DNA from: Chelydra serpentina
Lineage: Eukaryota; Chordata; Testudines; Chelydridae
NCBI GenBank assembly: GCA_037349315.1
Contig: JBAIAC010000006.1
Span: 18,573,501 to 18,637,500, forward strand
Reading direction: 5' to 3'
DNA: 64,000 nucleotides
The translations under genes and the position numbers were made by a program. The notes under the pieces are model-generated. The model was not told the origin of the DNA, did not search any database, and saw only the letters and a list, made by a program, of their open reading frames with translations. Of the stretch, positions 12,473 to 22,479 are shown piece by piece (position 1 is the first letter of the stretch; each line of letters opens with the position of its first letter).

Positions 12473-14405
12473 GTGTCTAACCTTGTTCTGGAGGGACCAT
12501 CTCTAGTATTGAGAAGTGAGATCAGTTTCCAGGGCCTATTCTTTCATTGCCAACAGGAAATGTCAATTAATGTCACTTGTGGCAGTGCCTTTGGCAATAC
12601 AGACCCTTATCTGTTTAGAAATTGGTTAGAGTCTACCAACTTCTTTGACAAGGTAGCCATCAGCTGGCAGTGACTTCCTGTATATGTATATAAAGCTCAG
12701 CGAGGTTTGAACCAGCTTTGAACTGCCACCACTAATATTTTTGGAAAATAGAGAACTGGGGGCGGAAAGTGTTTGAGCAGTGGGAAAAAATATCGAGCAG
12801 CCAGTAGTGATTGAAAAATTAGGCACTTAAAAGTCTCAGAAACATCGTCAATTACATGATATTTCCAGGACAAATTACTACAGAGAAGTTCATGTCAGCC
12901 TCCTTGCTTTTAATAACTTCTCCTAACTTTTATTGTTAATAACACTGAAACTTGAAACAAACCTGTGAACTCTCCAGCTGACCTTTACTGAAGCACTTGC
13001 CATTGCTTATTCTCATGAAATGCATTTCACCTGGCTAGCGTTATTTACAAGCCTCAAACCACTGAGAGTCAGGTCCAGCTGAAAAAATCATGAAATCCAA
13101 AATAGAAAACACATACCACACACCACTGGCAAGGAGTCAAGTCTTCCTCTACACTGTTAACCACTGTGTCTTGAAGTAATACCATGATTACTTCAAGAAT
13201 ATGCCATACTTAGCACTTGTTTACATTCATTCTGATGTATGGAGCCAAATTGTCCTTTGTTAGTTATACTGGTGTAAATCCAGAGTAGCTCCATTGAAGT
13301 CAATGAAGTTAAACCAGATTTACATAGAGCAGAATTTGCCCCACTGAATCTTAGCTTTGCAGACTTAAAGGACCAGATCCTCAGGTGATGTAATGACAGA
13401 CCTATGCAAACTTATACCAGCTGAGGATCTAGCCCAGAGTCTGTTTCGTTGTTATTATTAATATTGCCTGGTTTATTCTCTGTAACTCTATTATCTTCTC
13501 AGGGTATTTGTTATAATTAGAGTTGAACCCAAACCAACCTTGTAGATCCAAACTCTTCTGAACTTTGAAATAGTTCTTTGAGATTACTCCCTCTCTCTAC
13601 AATAGCACAAATCAAATCAGATCCAAACACCCCGATCTTTGGGAAAGTTTGGCTTCAGATCTAGACCCAAACTTTGCCGCTTAGACCCATATATAGTTAC
13701 AAAATTGATTTAACTCCTTCAAAAGCAAACTACTGTAGCTACCAGGCATTGGTATTCATTTGGCAATATTTTAGCTAGTACTAGAAAACATATCATATTT
13801 TCTCAAAGACCTATTAAATTGCCACAAAGATATGCAAATAAGATTCTAATCTCAGCCAACAGAGCTAAGAAATCCAGAATTTGTGGCCAACTGATGCCCT
13901 CTATTGCATAGATGTAACAGAGGCCAACGTCAGATCCGTGTCCATTTCTGCCCTTTCATTGAGGCATGAGTATCTCAGACTTAAGAGCATAAGTGCTATT
14001 CAGGTCCTGGGTTGCTTACATTACTTTGAAGTAGTACTAAGCGCTTCTATTTAACTAGGGGGATTAGGCTCTGGTTTAGTCTCCTACAAACCTATATGTA
14101 GCCACAAGCAAACTGTTCACCTTTTATGGTCAGAGTGTAAATATTAGTGAATGTTTCACTCAAGTGTGTTTTGGCCCCTGTGTGAGTATGCCAAAATGGG
14201 ACTCAAAACTGTTTATAAATCATTATAAAGGAATTGGCTAGAAAAACAAAAGGCCTAATTAAATGGTTGAATTTTCTCTGAGGAACTCCAGGATCCAGGA
14301 TTTGTTTTAATTCTGTCAAAAAAAAATTTAAACAGGTATTTTAAGTCTTTGGCCCCAATTGTGCACTCATGTTGGTGTCCATCAGAAGCAACTCCTTAAA
14401 GTCAA
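12473..14405. other. No gene recognised
   Basis: Unassigned DNA with two family A palindromes (13249-13345, 13370-13433). A minus-strand AATAAA at 13477-13472 is a possible polyadenylation signal for GDF7. Confidence 0.4.
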
Positions 14406-14908
14406 TGGAGTTTCATAGATTTGTATATGTTAAGGAACCATTATGATAATCTAGTCAGAATTCCTGTATAACAGAGCAGAGAACATCATGCACTAATATC
14501 TCCATCTAGCCCATACCTTCTGAGTTATAGCAGATTTTTAGAAAGATATTCAGTCTTGATTTAAATACTTCACCCGATGTAGAAACCATCGCTTCACTAG
14601 GGAAATTGTTCCAATGGTTAATTACCTTCACTGTTAAAAATGTGCACCTTCTTTCTAGTCTGCATTTGTCTAGCTTCAGCTTCCAAACACTGGATCTCAT
14701 TATGCCTTTTTCTGCTAGTTTAAAGAGCCTTCTCCTTTGGGAAATCTCTTCCCCCTGTAGGTACTTGTAACCCATGGGGAAGTTACTTCTTAACTTTCTC
14801 TTGAATGGACTAATAGATTGAGCTCTTACAGTGAGACTTAAGGGAGGCTTCCCAAATCTTGAATCATTCTTGTAGCTTTTTTCTGAATCCTGTCCAATTT
14901 TTTCAACA
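14406..14908 (-). mobile_element. CR1 LINE 3' fragment
   Basis: Read on the minus strand it encodes a degraded C-terminal piece of CR1 ORF2 (for example YKYLQGEEISQRRRLFKLAE, and VKVINHWNNFPSEA) followed by a decayed 3' UTR. It is non-functional. It lies in the possible GDF7 3' UTR, on the same strand. Confidence 0.7.
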
Positions 14909-14909
14909 A

Positions 14910-15967
14910 GTATAATTTACACTAATGTAAAACCAGAATCAAACCCTGGGAATTTATCCTCAGCCCCACCAGTGCCCTATAAAGTCAAGATGTGATTGAA
15001 GCTTAATGGGAGTTTTGCCTGCAAAAGGGCAGCAGGATGCAGCCCGAAGTCTAGTTTCTATCCCCTTAACCCAACAAGCAGGTTCTCAATAGTTAAAATT
15101 CTTCAGCGGCTCCTTGGCAATTTGTCATTTTTGTTCCTGATTATGTGTCCGCTATTCAGCACATAATTGAGAATGAATAGTATAATAGCAAAAAGGTGCT
15201 TACTGATGTGAGTAGCCCCATTTAAATTGAAGAGACTGGGTAAGTTTTGTCCCATTGCGGGCAAATCATTTGCAAAGTTACATAGTTTGGAAATTGTTGC
15301 AATTTTAAGAGATCATAGAAAGCATCTCAAGCCAGTCAATGTCGATTTCTTTTACGTTCATTACACTTGTGTCAGTTCCACCTCACCTGCACCATTGTTT
15401 GAATAGATCAGTAAGATGCATGGGCATGATCCACCTATCACTTACATCCGCTTTACACCAGTTTAACTCCATTGAGTTACTCCTGATGTACAGTGGCGTG
15501 AGAGCAAAGTACTACTAGCCTTTTTCCATTCTATACCACCATATGACAGATACTTGGGACCAAAATCTGCTCTCATTTAAATGGGTGAAAATCTGGAGGA
15601 ACTCCATCCACTTCCATGGCGTGACTCCATATTATCACTTGTACAAAAGACATTGTACATTGATGTGCATACAGTGTGGTGTGAGGGTTAAAATGATTTA
15701 AACCCAATAGAGTATATAGAAAAATGTTTCAAGGGTCAGAACTGACGCTCCTTTTTCCCAAGGTAATTTTTTACAGCCATGTTACAAAATCTTGAAGAAT
15801 GGAGTGAATCACAGGGGGCCCCATGGCCTAGAATGTTGGTATAATCTGGGTGGAGGGGGAGGGGGCAAAAACTGCAGTTTGTGTCAACAGAGATGTGTCA
15901 AAACCTAATGTCAACAAGCAACCTGAACAGCCGCTGGGGCAGTTTCAACAAGAAAGAAAGAAAGAAA

Positions 15968-16007
<40 letters not shown>

Positions 16008-16436
16008 GCCTGTATTATTACCACAACGGATTCTCCTCAGATGACCTTCTAGACTGGGCGGGACAGCAAATGTTTGGGTAAGTATATTAGAGCTTGATTG
16101 TAATTCCAGGAAAAACAGTCATGGACTTTTCCCCCTATTAAAGTGCCCATTTGTGTGATGTTTCAGCACAATATTTAGGATCAAGTTGGGATGCAAATAT
16201 ACTGTCTCTGGGGACAGCCCATAGCACCCAGGCAATGATCCTACTTCCAATGTCCCATCTTTTCCATGCACGTTAGATACTGTATGCAGAGTGTTAAGTA
16301 GCAGACCCAGGCTGCTTAGACACAGCAGACCGTGCGTCTTCAGGAGGACTGTAATTCATCCTCCTTTACAGGTACACACCAAATATATATATATAGAATA
16401 GGGCTGGCTGCTGGGATAACGGGGCTGCAGAAATTG
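14910..16436 (-). other. GDF7: GDF7 proximal 3' UTR or 3' flank
   Basis: This is sequence just downstream of the GDF7 stop codon. It has no AATAAA or ATTAAA on the minus strand close to the stop; the nearest AATAAA I found is at 13477-13472. It holds an (AT)n run near 16383-16395, an (AAAG)n microsatellite near 15951-16006, and a degenerate short palindrome near 15424-15490. A long 3' UTR is therefore likely but not proven. Confidence 0.4.
15951..16006. repeat. (AAAG)n microsatellite
   Basis: About 13 tetranucleotide units with one interruption (GAAAAAG). It lies 430 bases downstream of the GDF7 stop, so it would be (CTTT)n in that transcript's 3' UTR. Confidence 0.95.
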
Positions 16437-17359
16437 CTACCTGCAGCCACATGTTTCGACCACCATGTCCTCGTATTGTTTGTAAACCACGTTGTTCCCG
16501 GAGTCTATGTAGAGGATGCTGATGGGGCTGAGTTTGGAAGGCACGCAGCAGCTGGGAGGAGTGGACTCGGGGTCCATGGAGTTCATCAGCGTCTGGATGA
16601 TGGCGTGGTTGGTAGGCTCCAGGTGGGACCTCAAGGGGAAATCGCAGATCCCCTCGCAGTGGTACGCCTCGTAATCCAGCGGGGCGATTATCCAGTCATC
16701 CCAGCCCAGCTCCTTGAAATTAACATGCAGGGCCTTCCTGCTGCACCGTGTCTTTGCCTTCTTGCCCTGCCCCTTCCCCCCAGCCCGGGCGGCGAGTGTG
16801 GTCCTGCGCCTCCTCCGGGGTTTAACGGGCGTCTCCTGGCCAGGATCTGGGGGCTCCAAGAACGGGGGGCTGCCCAGGGCTTTCACCTGATCCCTGATCT
16901 CCTGGAAGAGATTCTCCTTCCTCTTGCTGTGCGAAAACGCCACCAGGAGGGCGCTCTCGTGGGGCTGGGGCGGGGGCTTGCTGAAGCCCAGCTGCCCAGG
17001 CGGCAGCGGCCTCCCGGACTGGTCCGACACGACCCTCAGCATGAAGCAGAGCCGCTGGCCCGAGCCGGGTCTCCCTTTCCCGTCCCGCATGGCTTCCCAC
17101 ACGTCGAACACCTCCCAGCGGGGCGAGCCCGAGTCGAGAACGTCCGCGGCCCGGGAGTCCCACAGCCGGGCCGGCCGGTCGGCGCCGGGGCAGGCGGCGA
17201 GCAGCAGGTGGTGAAGGGCTCCCTCCCGGGACAGGGCTAAGCTCTGGTTCGCGGGGGGCATCCGGAGGATCCGGAGCTCGGCGCCCACCACCTCGTCCGT
17301 CTCCGGCAGGCTGGAGACATCGAAGAGGTACGTCTGGCCGGCCTCTGCCGGGGAGTCGT
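16437..17359 (-). CDS. GDF7: GDF7 (BMP12) exon 2: rest of prodomain, furin site and mature ligand
   Basis: This exon encodes residues 115-421 of a secreted TGF-beta/BMP ligand of the GDF5/6/7 group. It opens after a polypyrimidine/CAG acceptor (AG at 17361-17360). Its first two bases complete a GAC codon with the last base of exon 1, so the intron is phase 1. Residues 115-295 are prodomain, including a conserved LFDVSSL block and an N-glycosylation sequon NQS at about 152. A polybasic RRRRR run at about 296-300 is the expected furin-type cleavage site and leaves a mature chain of about 121 residues. The mature domain has the seven cysteines of the family (about 320, 349, 353, 385, 386, 418, 420) and ends CGCR-stop (TAG at 16439-16437). 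The motif DYEAYHCEG fits GDF7 better than GDF5 or GDF6, which have EYEA at that place. The family is known for roof-plate/commissural neuron and tendon or joint signalling through BMP receptors. Nothing is truncated or frameshifted. Confidence 0.96.
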
Positions 17360-17819
17360 CTGGAAGAGAGAACGCAAAGGTAAACTGAGGCAGGGAGGGA
17401 GATCCTGGATTACAGAGGCAGCGGGGGTTAGCGCCAGCGAGGGCCTGCCGGGGAAATGGGGCGGGCAAACGACCCCTCGCTGCTGCAGGGGCCATCCCGG
17501 CTGGGCACTGGGTGGATCGAGCCGCCTGCTTTCAAAGGAGGGGTTGCGTGTTCCTTCCACGCGGCGCCTTTCCAGCGATCGCGGAGGCCTTGCGCGAGAG
17601 GGGATTTTTGGAGCACGCGCTTAGCCATCGACCGGGCTACCCGGGTGCTGCAGCGCCCCGGGGGAGCCCCCGGCTGCCTCGCCTCGCGAGTGTGGGACGA
17701 GCAGCCACTCCAAGCCCCGTGAAAAGTCTGGAGCGAAAGCCACAATCTGTAATTCGATGCCCCTTTAGCAGGTTCTCAAGGATTTAGTTTCTCCCCCCTC
17801 CCCGCCCCCGCCCCCCAAT

Positions 17820-18955
17820 GCCAAGTTAAACATTTTGAAATCCGTCAGGGCAATTTAACTCGTATCTAGCTAGCTAGAAAAAAGGATGTAACTTGAATTT
17901 TGTGTGTGTGTGTATCCCTTGTGAGTCAGATTGAAACCCAAACTCCTGTTCCAAGCCACACTTGACCATTTACTGTGAGGAATTAAAGGAACTGGATGTG
18001 AAGAAAACAAAATTAAAAGGAGGGGGGAGAAAAATAAGGAGATGGCTGTGAACCCCTAAGAGCTCCCCCCCCCCCAAACTGGAAATCTGATCCTCAGATG
18101 TTGCCAGTTCTGAACCTCGCCTCGCCACTTGCTGGGCCAGTGAATATTGTCCTAGCAACGAGGCCAATTGTGTGAGGTATTTGCGCATTTATATCTTTTC
18201 TTAAACTGAGGACGACTGATTCCAAAACCAATGTCCCTGGCAGCGGACAGAAAATCTGAGCATTGCTTTGATTCACCGTTGAAAAGGAGGAGAATCCCTG
18301 GTTCTTTTCTCCAAAGAGGGAAAGCAACCCATTTTGGTGCGGTCTCTGATATAGTTTTTTTTTTCTCATCGTCATTTTTAAAACAGATTTAAAATTCCTG
18401 CGAGAGGCAGATAAGGCGATCTCTTTGAAGAGCTCATCTGGTTTCGTTTTGCTCTGAAACTCCCAGATACTGTGCAGACTTTCCTCAGCATTAAGCGATT
18501 TGCGCTCGCAGCCCGGGACACAGCGGCTGAGCTGCAGAAAAGTTAGCTCGATAAATATCAGATCGGAGGCTTAGAGGGTCTTTGTTGCGCGTGATACGGG
18601 GACGGATTGGTCATTTAAGCACGATCGCTGAGTGTTTCCAAAGGTTGGGCCAGCGGGTTTTAAGTAGAAATCCTGATTTCCGTTTAAAAGCTGATAGCGC
18701 GGCATGGCCTATTGACACACAGATTTCAATAGTAATCATACTTGATTAATCATTAAGAACAGAACGGTGATATTTATTTTTAAGCAAAACCTCCCAATGA
18801 TTTTACCGAAACAGGCGCAAAACTAGGGATGTCTATTTATGAGAATTTTCAAGGGCCTTCTGGTCCTATACCTAGGGAAGCCTAAAATGTGTATTTTAGT
18901 TCATGTTAAATAATATTAACGATGATATTCCTATCGTTATATTTTATTTATATAA
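17820..18955. other. GDF7 intron, repeat-free stretch with candidate regulatory sequence
   Basis: I recognise no transposon here. A short (TG)n run lies at about 17902-17912 and a poly-C run at about 18066-18074. The part from about 18400 to 18760 is complex, unique-looking sequence with homeodomain-type sites such as TTGATTAATCATTAAG (near 18742). Enhancer function is only a guess. Confidence 0.3.
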
Positions 18956-18968
18956 CATACCAGATTAT

Positions 18969-19144
18969 CAGAGGGGTAGCCGTGTTAGTCTGGATCTGTA
19001 GAAGCGACAAAGGGTCCTGTGGCACCTTATAGACTAACAGAGGTATTCTTCGGATGCATCCGAAGAAGTGGGTATTCACCCACGAAAGCTTATGCTTCAA
19101 TACCTCTGTTAGTCTATAAAGTGCCACAGGACCCTTTGTCGCTT
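18969..19144. mobile_element. Palindromic Penelope-like insertion with 13-bp target duplication
   Basis: The insertion is flanked by an exact 13-bp direct repeat, CATACCAGATTAT, at 18956-18968 and 19145-19157. Inside, the segment with GCGACAAAGGGTCCTGTGG (about 19003-19048) recurs inverted at about 19098-19144. Between the arms lie an ATGCAT centre and a GGGTATTCACCCACGAAAGC segment. The same sequence family occurs at 52414-52556 and is related to the Penelope 3' ends at 1960-2563 and 30741-31249. The insertion is therefore best read as two head-to-head element ends placed in one event. Confidence 0.8.
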
Positions 19145-19153
19145 CATACCAGA

Positions 19154-19253
19154 TTATGTCTTTTTTTTTCCCAAGCCGAACTCACGACAATATCAATGGA
19201 TAAAACAGTGCATATTGTCGTGAGTTCGGCTTGAGAAAAAAAAGACATCATAA
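19154..19253. repeat. Near-perfect hairpin (about 40-bp arms, 18-base loop)
   Basis: The left arm (19154-19193) pairs with the right arm (19212-19253). The inner 22 bp, CAAGCCGAACTCACGACAAT plus AT, match without a mismatch. The outer part is a T9/A8 run plus a TTATGTC end with a three-base indel. The loop is 19194-19211. It could be a tiny foldback element or a hairpin-forming transcript segment; nothing shows that it is expressed. Confidence 0.85.
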
Positions 19254-19999
19254 TAATAGACACACATCCGGATTACTGTTGAACAGGAGCTAATGTGTAC
19301 ATTTCAGGCTTCCCTAAAGAGACTTGGCCACCTCAGGATATAGAGTTGTAGAGTTGTGTAGCTGTATGTCAGAATATAAAGTCAATACAATAATCTGTTT
19401 GTCAGAATAAAACAAGGCGTTTTAATTTGGCCATTGCCTCTCCTCCTTAGGAGCCATTTAGCTTCTTTCATTTGACAGTCACCCTCCAGCAGATCTATCT
19501 TCATTAGGGGAAATTGCACTTGCTAGATACCAACTAAGTCCAGGCAGCAATTCCTGAGCTATCTTTAGAGTGTTGCTGCGTTGAGCGCTTTAACTTGCCA
19601 CGATTTTTAATATATATATATAAACTTTCAGCCTGATCTAAATATATTTTTACAGCCCCCGCTGGTCCGTTTCAAACTTCCTAGACCCAGTCAAAACTGT
19701 AATTTCGTTACATCATAAATAAAATTTAAAGCGCTCTCTTTTTTATTGGAAGTGGAAGGCGTTTAGCTGCCCTGCTCGGTGTTTATGGAGCCCACCCCAG
19801 TGCAATAAATTCGCGTGTAATATACCGGGACCAAAACGGTGCCGCCGCTTTGGGTGAACATCGATCATTTGACAACATTTAGCGACCAACTTTCGTTTCC
19901 TCGGTGCAAACAGGGAGCTGCTTATTCGAACCCGAAGCATCACCGATTGCAATCGGTTGTGACTTGTCCATTTCAATCCCCAGCCCTGTTGCTGCTCTA

Positions 20000-21070
20000 A
20001 GGAGGACCCAGGCTCCCCCGGCACCACCCCCATGCCACTGCCCGGGGCTTGCCTTTCCAGCTTCGACGAGTTACATTTGTCTCCATCTCCGCAGCGATGA
20101 CCGCAGCGGAGATTAACACAAGCCAGATGACAAATGCAGCAAACCCAAAGGTCTGCTGCGGTCCCTGCCTTTCCGAGCTCGCCCCTGGAATCAGAGACGC
20201 CAATACGAATAATAATTAATAATCAAGGGGAACGGAGCAAGCATCGGCCAGATACTCACCCACGGGCCAGCTGGCCGCCCGCTGGAGAGACAGGGGGGCA
20301 GACACCCGCACACCAGGGCTGCCCGAGCGCCAGCCCCAAGCGCTGGCGAAGCGGGGCGAGTCGCTGCACAAGGCGCTGAGGTCTGTGGCGGTGCATGGCG
20401 CTGGAGGAGGTGTCCCACCCGGGAAGGCCGTGGCTGGAGCTGGGTAGCAGGTCAGTCTCGGGGTGGGGGTGGGGGATCAATGTGCGCCTCCCTAGTTTCC
20501 TCCTTGGCTAGCTACGGGGGAGTCTGGGAGACCCTGGGCCCTTTCCCGGCACAGCCCGGAGGAGAGGAGGCTGTGTCCCCTTTTACTCCCCTCCTCCCGC
20601 GGCCCCCCGCCTTCCTCCCAGAAGGGGAGCCGCAAGACAGGGCCCCCCGGGATCTTTGACGCCTCTTCTTTCTGCCTCCGCCTCTTTCTCCGGCACACCT
20701 GCCTCCTCCAGCCCCGGAGCCGGCCACTCTCCTTCCCGGGCTGGCAGCACATCGGCGGCCCTCCCGTGTGCCCACCCCGCGACACGGCGCGGTCCCTTGC
20801 CTCTAGAAGCCGTATCCACTCGCCGGTTTACACGGATGATCTGGGAAAGTGGGGCAGTGGGTGGATGGGGGAGAGGGCGGAGGATTGAGTTTCTCGTCAC
20901 CCCCCTCCCCGGCCACCGATCCAGAGTGGGGGAGGGGGGGAGGACGGGACGGGGGGCAATCGGTGAGACACAGGAAACCTTGAAATCTTTTCATTTCAAC
21001 AGCTGCTTAAAGAGCCGTGCTGGTTATTCTGGGGGTTGTGTTCGAAACACCTTGCCCTGGAAATAAAGCG
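20000..21070. other. CpG-rich segment within GDF7 intron 1
   Basis: High GC with many CpGs and runs of C or G, continuous in character with the exon 1 island. Several open frames exist on both strands, but none shows a recognisable domain and their existence is explained by base composition. No coding call is made. Confidence 0.5.
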
Positions 21071-21099
21071 CGAAAGGAAACAGATCTAGGCAGATACAG

Positions 21100-21660
21100 C
21101 TGTTAGACTAGGGTGAGATAGACTCGGTTAGGATTAGAGTTACAGAAATCTATTAGATTGGGGTTAGGTAGATCAGGATGCCATTAGACCGCTCAGATTA
21201 GGAGCAGAGATCTCAGGATTAGCTCGAGTTGTTAGATTAGGAGCAGAGAGCTCGGGATTAGCGCGCGCTATTAGATTAGGATCAGAGATCTGGGATTAGC
21301 TCGAGCTGTTAGATTAGGAGCAGAGATCTCGGGATTAGCTCGAGTTGTTAGATTAGGAGCAGAGAGCTCAGGATTAGCGCGCGCTATTAGATTAGGAGCA
21401 GAGAGCTCGGGATTAGCTCCAACTGTTAGATTCGGAGCACAGAGCTCGGGATTAGCTCGATCTAGTAGGTTAGGATCAGAGATCTCGGGATTAGCTCGAG
21501 CTGTTAGATTCGGAGCAGAGAGCTGGGGATTAGCTCGATCAATTAGATTAGGATCAGAGATCTCAGGATTAACTCGATCTGTTAGATTCGGAGCAGAGAG
21601 CTCAGGAGTAGCTCCAGCTGTTAGATTAGGACTCCAAGGCTCCGGATTAAACGACCTGTG
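21100..21660. repeat. 39-bp minisatellite in GDF7 intron 1
   Basis: About twelve tandem units start at 21194, 21233, 21272, 21310, 21349, 21388, 21427, 21466, 21505, 21544, 21583 and 21622. All are 39 bp except the third, which has lost one C. A typical unit begins TAGATTAGGAGCAGAG and ends in a GATTAGCTCGAG-like segment. Degenerate units extend left to about 21100. Units 1 and 4 are close, and units 2 and 5 share a GCGCGCGC variant, which suggests an earlier three-unit duplication. Because 39 is 13 codons, the minus strand reads as an open 13-residue repeat; I regard that as a by-product of the period, not a gene. Confidence 0.95.
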
Positions 21661-21893
21661 GATTAACCCGTTCCGTGGCCTGACACAGCCCACGTCCCTT
21701 GCCCTCTCTTCTGTGAGACCCCAGCTGTCCCACTGGGCACACCCTGAGTTTCATTCGCTTGCTTGGTAGGCAGAGGAGCGGCCCCGGGCCAGGGGAGCCC
21801 GCCCTGCTCCCTCTTCCCCAGGGACCCTGCCTCTGCCCGGGCCAAGCGCACAGGTGCCTGCGCGGCTGCTCCAGCTGTTCCTCCACGACTCAC

Positions 21894-22236
21894 CTCCGGC
21901 CGCCAGGTCCGCGAAGCCCGTGACCGTATCGGCGCGGCTCCCGCCGCTGCTGGCGGCTGCCCCCGGCGGCTCGGGGGCCGACAGGCTCCGGTAGAGGGAC
22001 ACCATGTACTGGTGGGGCACCACCGTGCCGTTCCGCAGAGCCCCGCCGCCGCCGCCGCGGCCAGCCTCCCTCTGCCGCGGCAACCTCCCCTGCGAGGAGG
22101 AGGCAGAGGCGGCTGCAAGTGGCCCAGGGCGGCCGGCTCCCGGAGAGCCCCTCACCGCAGCCGCCTCCAGCCCGTCCCGGGGGCGGCAGGCGCTCAGCAC
22201 CCACAGGCAAAGGGCCGCAGCCGCCCTCAGATCCAT
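21894..22236 (-). CDS. GDF7: GDF7 (BMP12) exon 1: signal peptide and start of prodomain
   Basis: This exon encodes residues 1-114 plus one base. The start at 22236 was chosen because it begins MDLRAAAALCLWVLSACRPR, a hydrophobic signal peptide matching the known N-terminus of vertebrate GDF7; the ATG has A at -3 and G at +4. Further on are an RNGTVVPH block with an N-glycosylation sequon at about residue 69, the conserved SLYRSL segment, and RADTVTGFAD just before the junction. The donor is a consensus GTGAGT (21893-21888). Joined with exon 2 the product is 421 residues, near the usual length for the family. The prodomain has low-complexity Ala/Gly/Ser stretches, which is usual for this gene and reflects the CpG-rich DNA. 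The frame stays open upstream with another ATG 28 codons earlier; I judge that it is not the main start. Confidence 0.95.
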
Positions 22237-22460
22237 GCTGTCAGCGGGCTCCGCTCGGCGAGGAGAGCGTTGTGCAGGGGCTTTGATGGCTTTGGAAACT
22301 CCCCGGTTGCTTTTTAACATTGTGTTAATCAGCGAGTGAGAGCCTGAGCCCCCTGCACAGCGCCCCCTGCCGAGCTCTCTGGGGTTAGCGCCCCCCCACA
22401 ACACACACACACCTTCCAGCTCTCCTACCGCCCACCCTGCTGCTCCACAGTATATTGGCA
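22237..22460 (-). promoter_or_regulatory. GDF7: Probable GDF7 5' UTR and core promoter
   Basis: This is the GC-rich stretch directly upstream of the GDF7 start codon, continuous with the CpG island of exon 1. Read on the minus strand, a CCAATATA motif lies at 22458-22451 and could serve as a CCAAT or weak TATA-like element about 215 bases before the ATG. The transcription start cannot be placed from sequence alone. Confidence 0.4.
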
Positions 22461-22479
22461 AACGCCAAACGGGAGACCC

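Larger units (their letters stand above)
17360..21893 (-). other. GDF7: GDF7 intron 1 (4.5 kb, phase 1)
   Basis: The intron is bounded by a GTGAGT donor and a CAG acceptor on the minus strand. A single intron in the prodomain is the normal GDF5/6/7 gene plan. Its ends are CpG-rich (about 17.36-17.76 kb, and 20.0-21.1 kb). The middle (about 17.8-20.0 kb) is AT-richer and holds a palindromic Penelope-like insertion and a 98-nt hairpin. A 39-bp tandem repeat lies close to the donor. I see no further exon in it; open frames on either strand look incidental to the GC-rich DNA or the tandem repeat. Confidence 0.9.

Noticed and set aside
16332..17240. 302-codon open frame on the plus strand
   Set aside because: Antisense to GDF7 exon 2. 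The GDF7 frame has the cysteine pattern, furin site and splice signals; this one has nothing recognisable.
21100..21660. CRISPR-like array
   Set aside because: The units are contiguous, without unique spacers, and the genome is vertebrate; it is a minisatellite.
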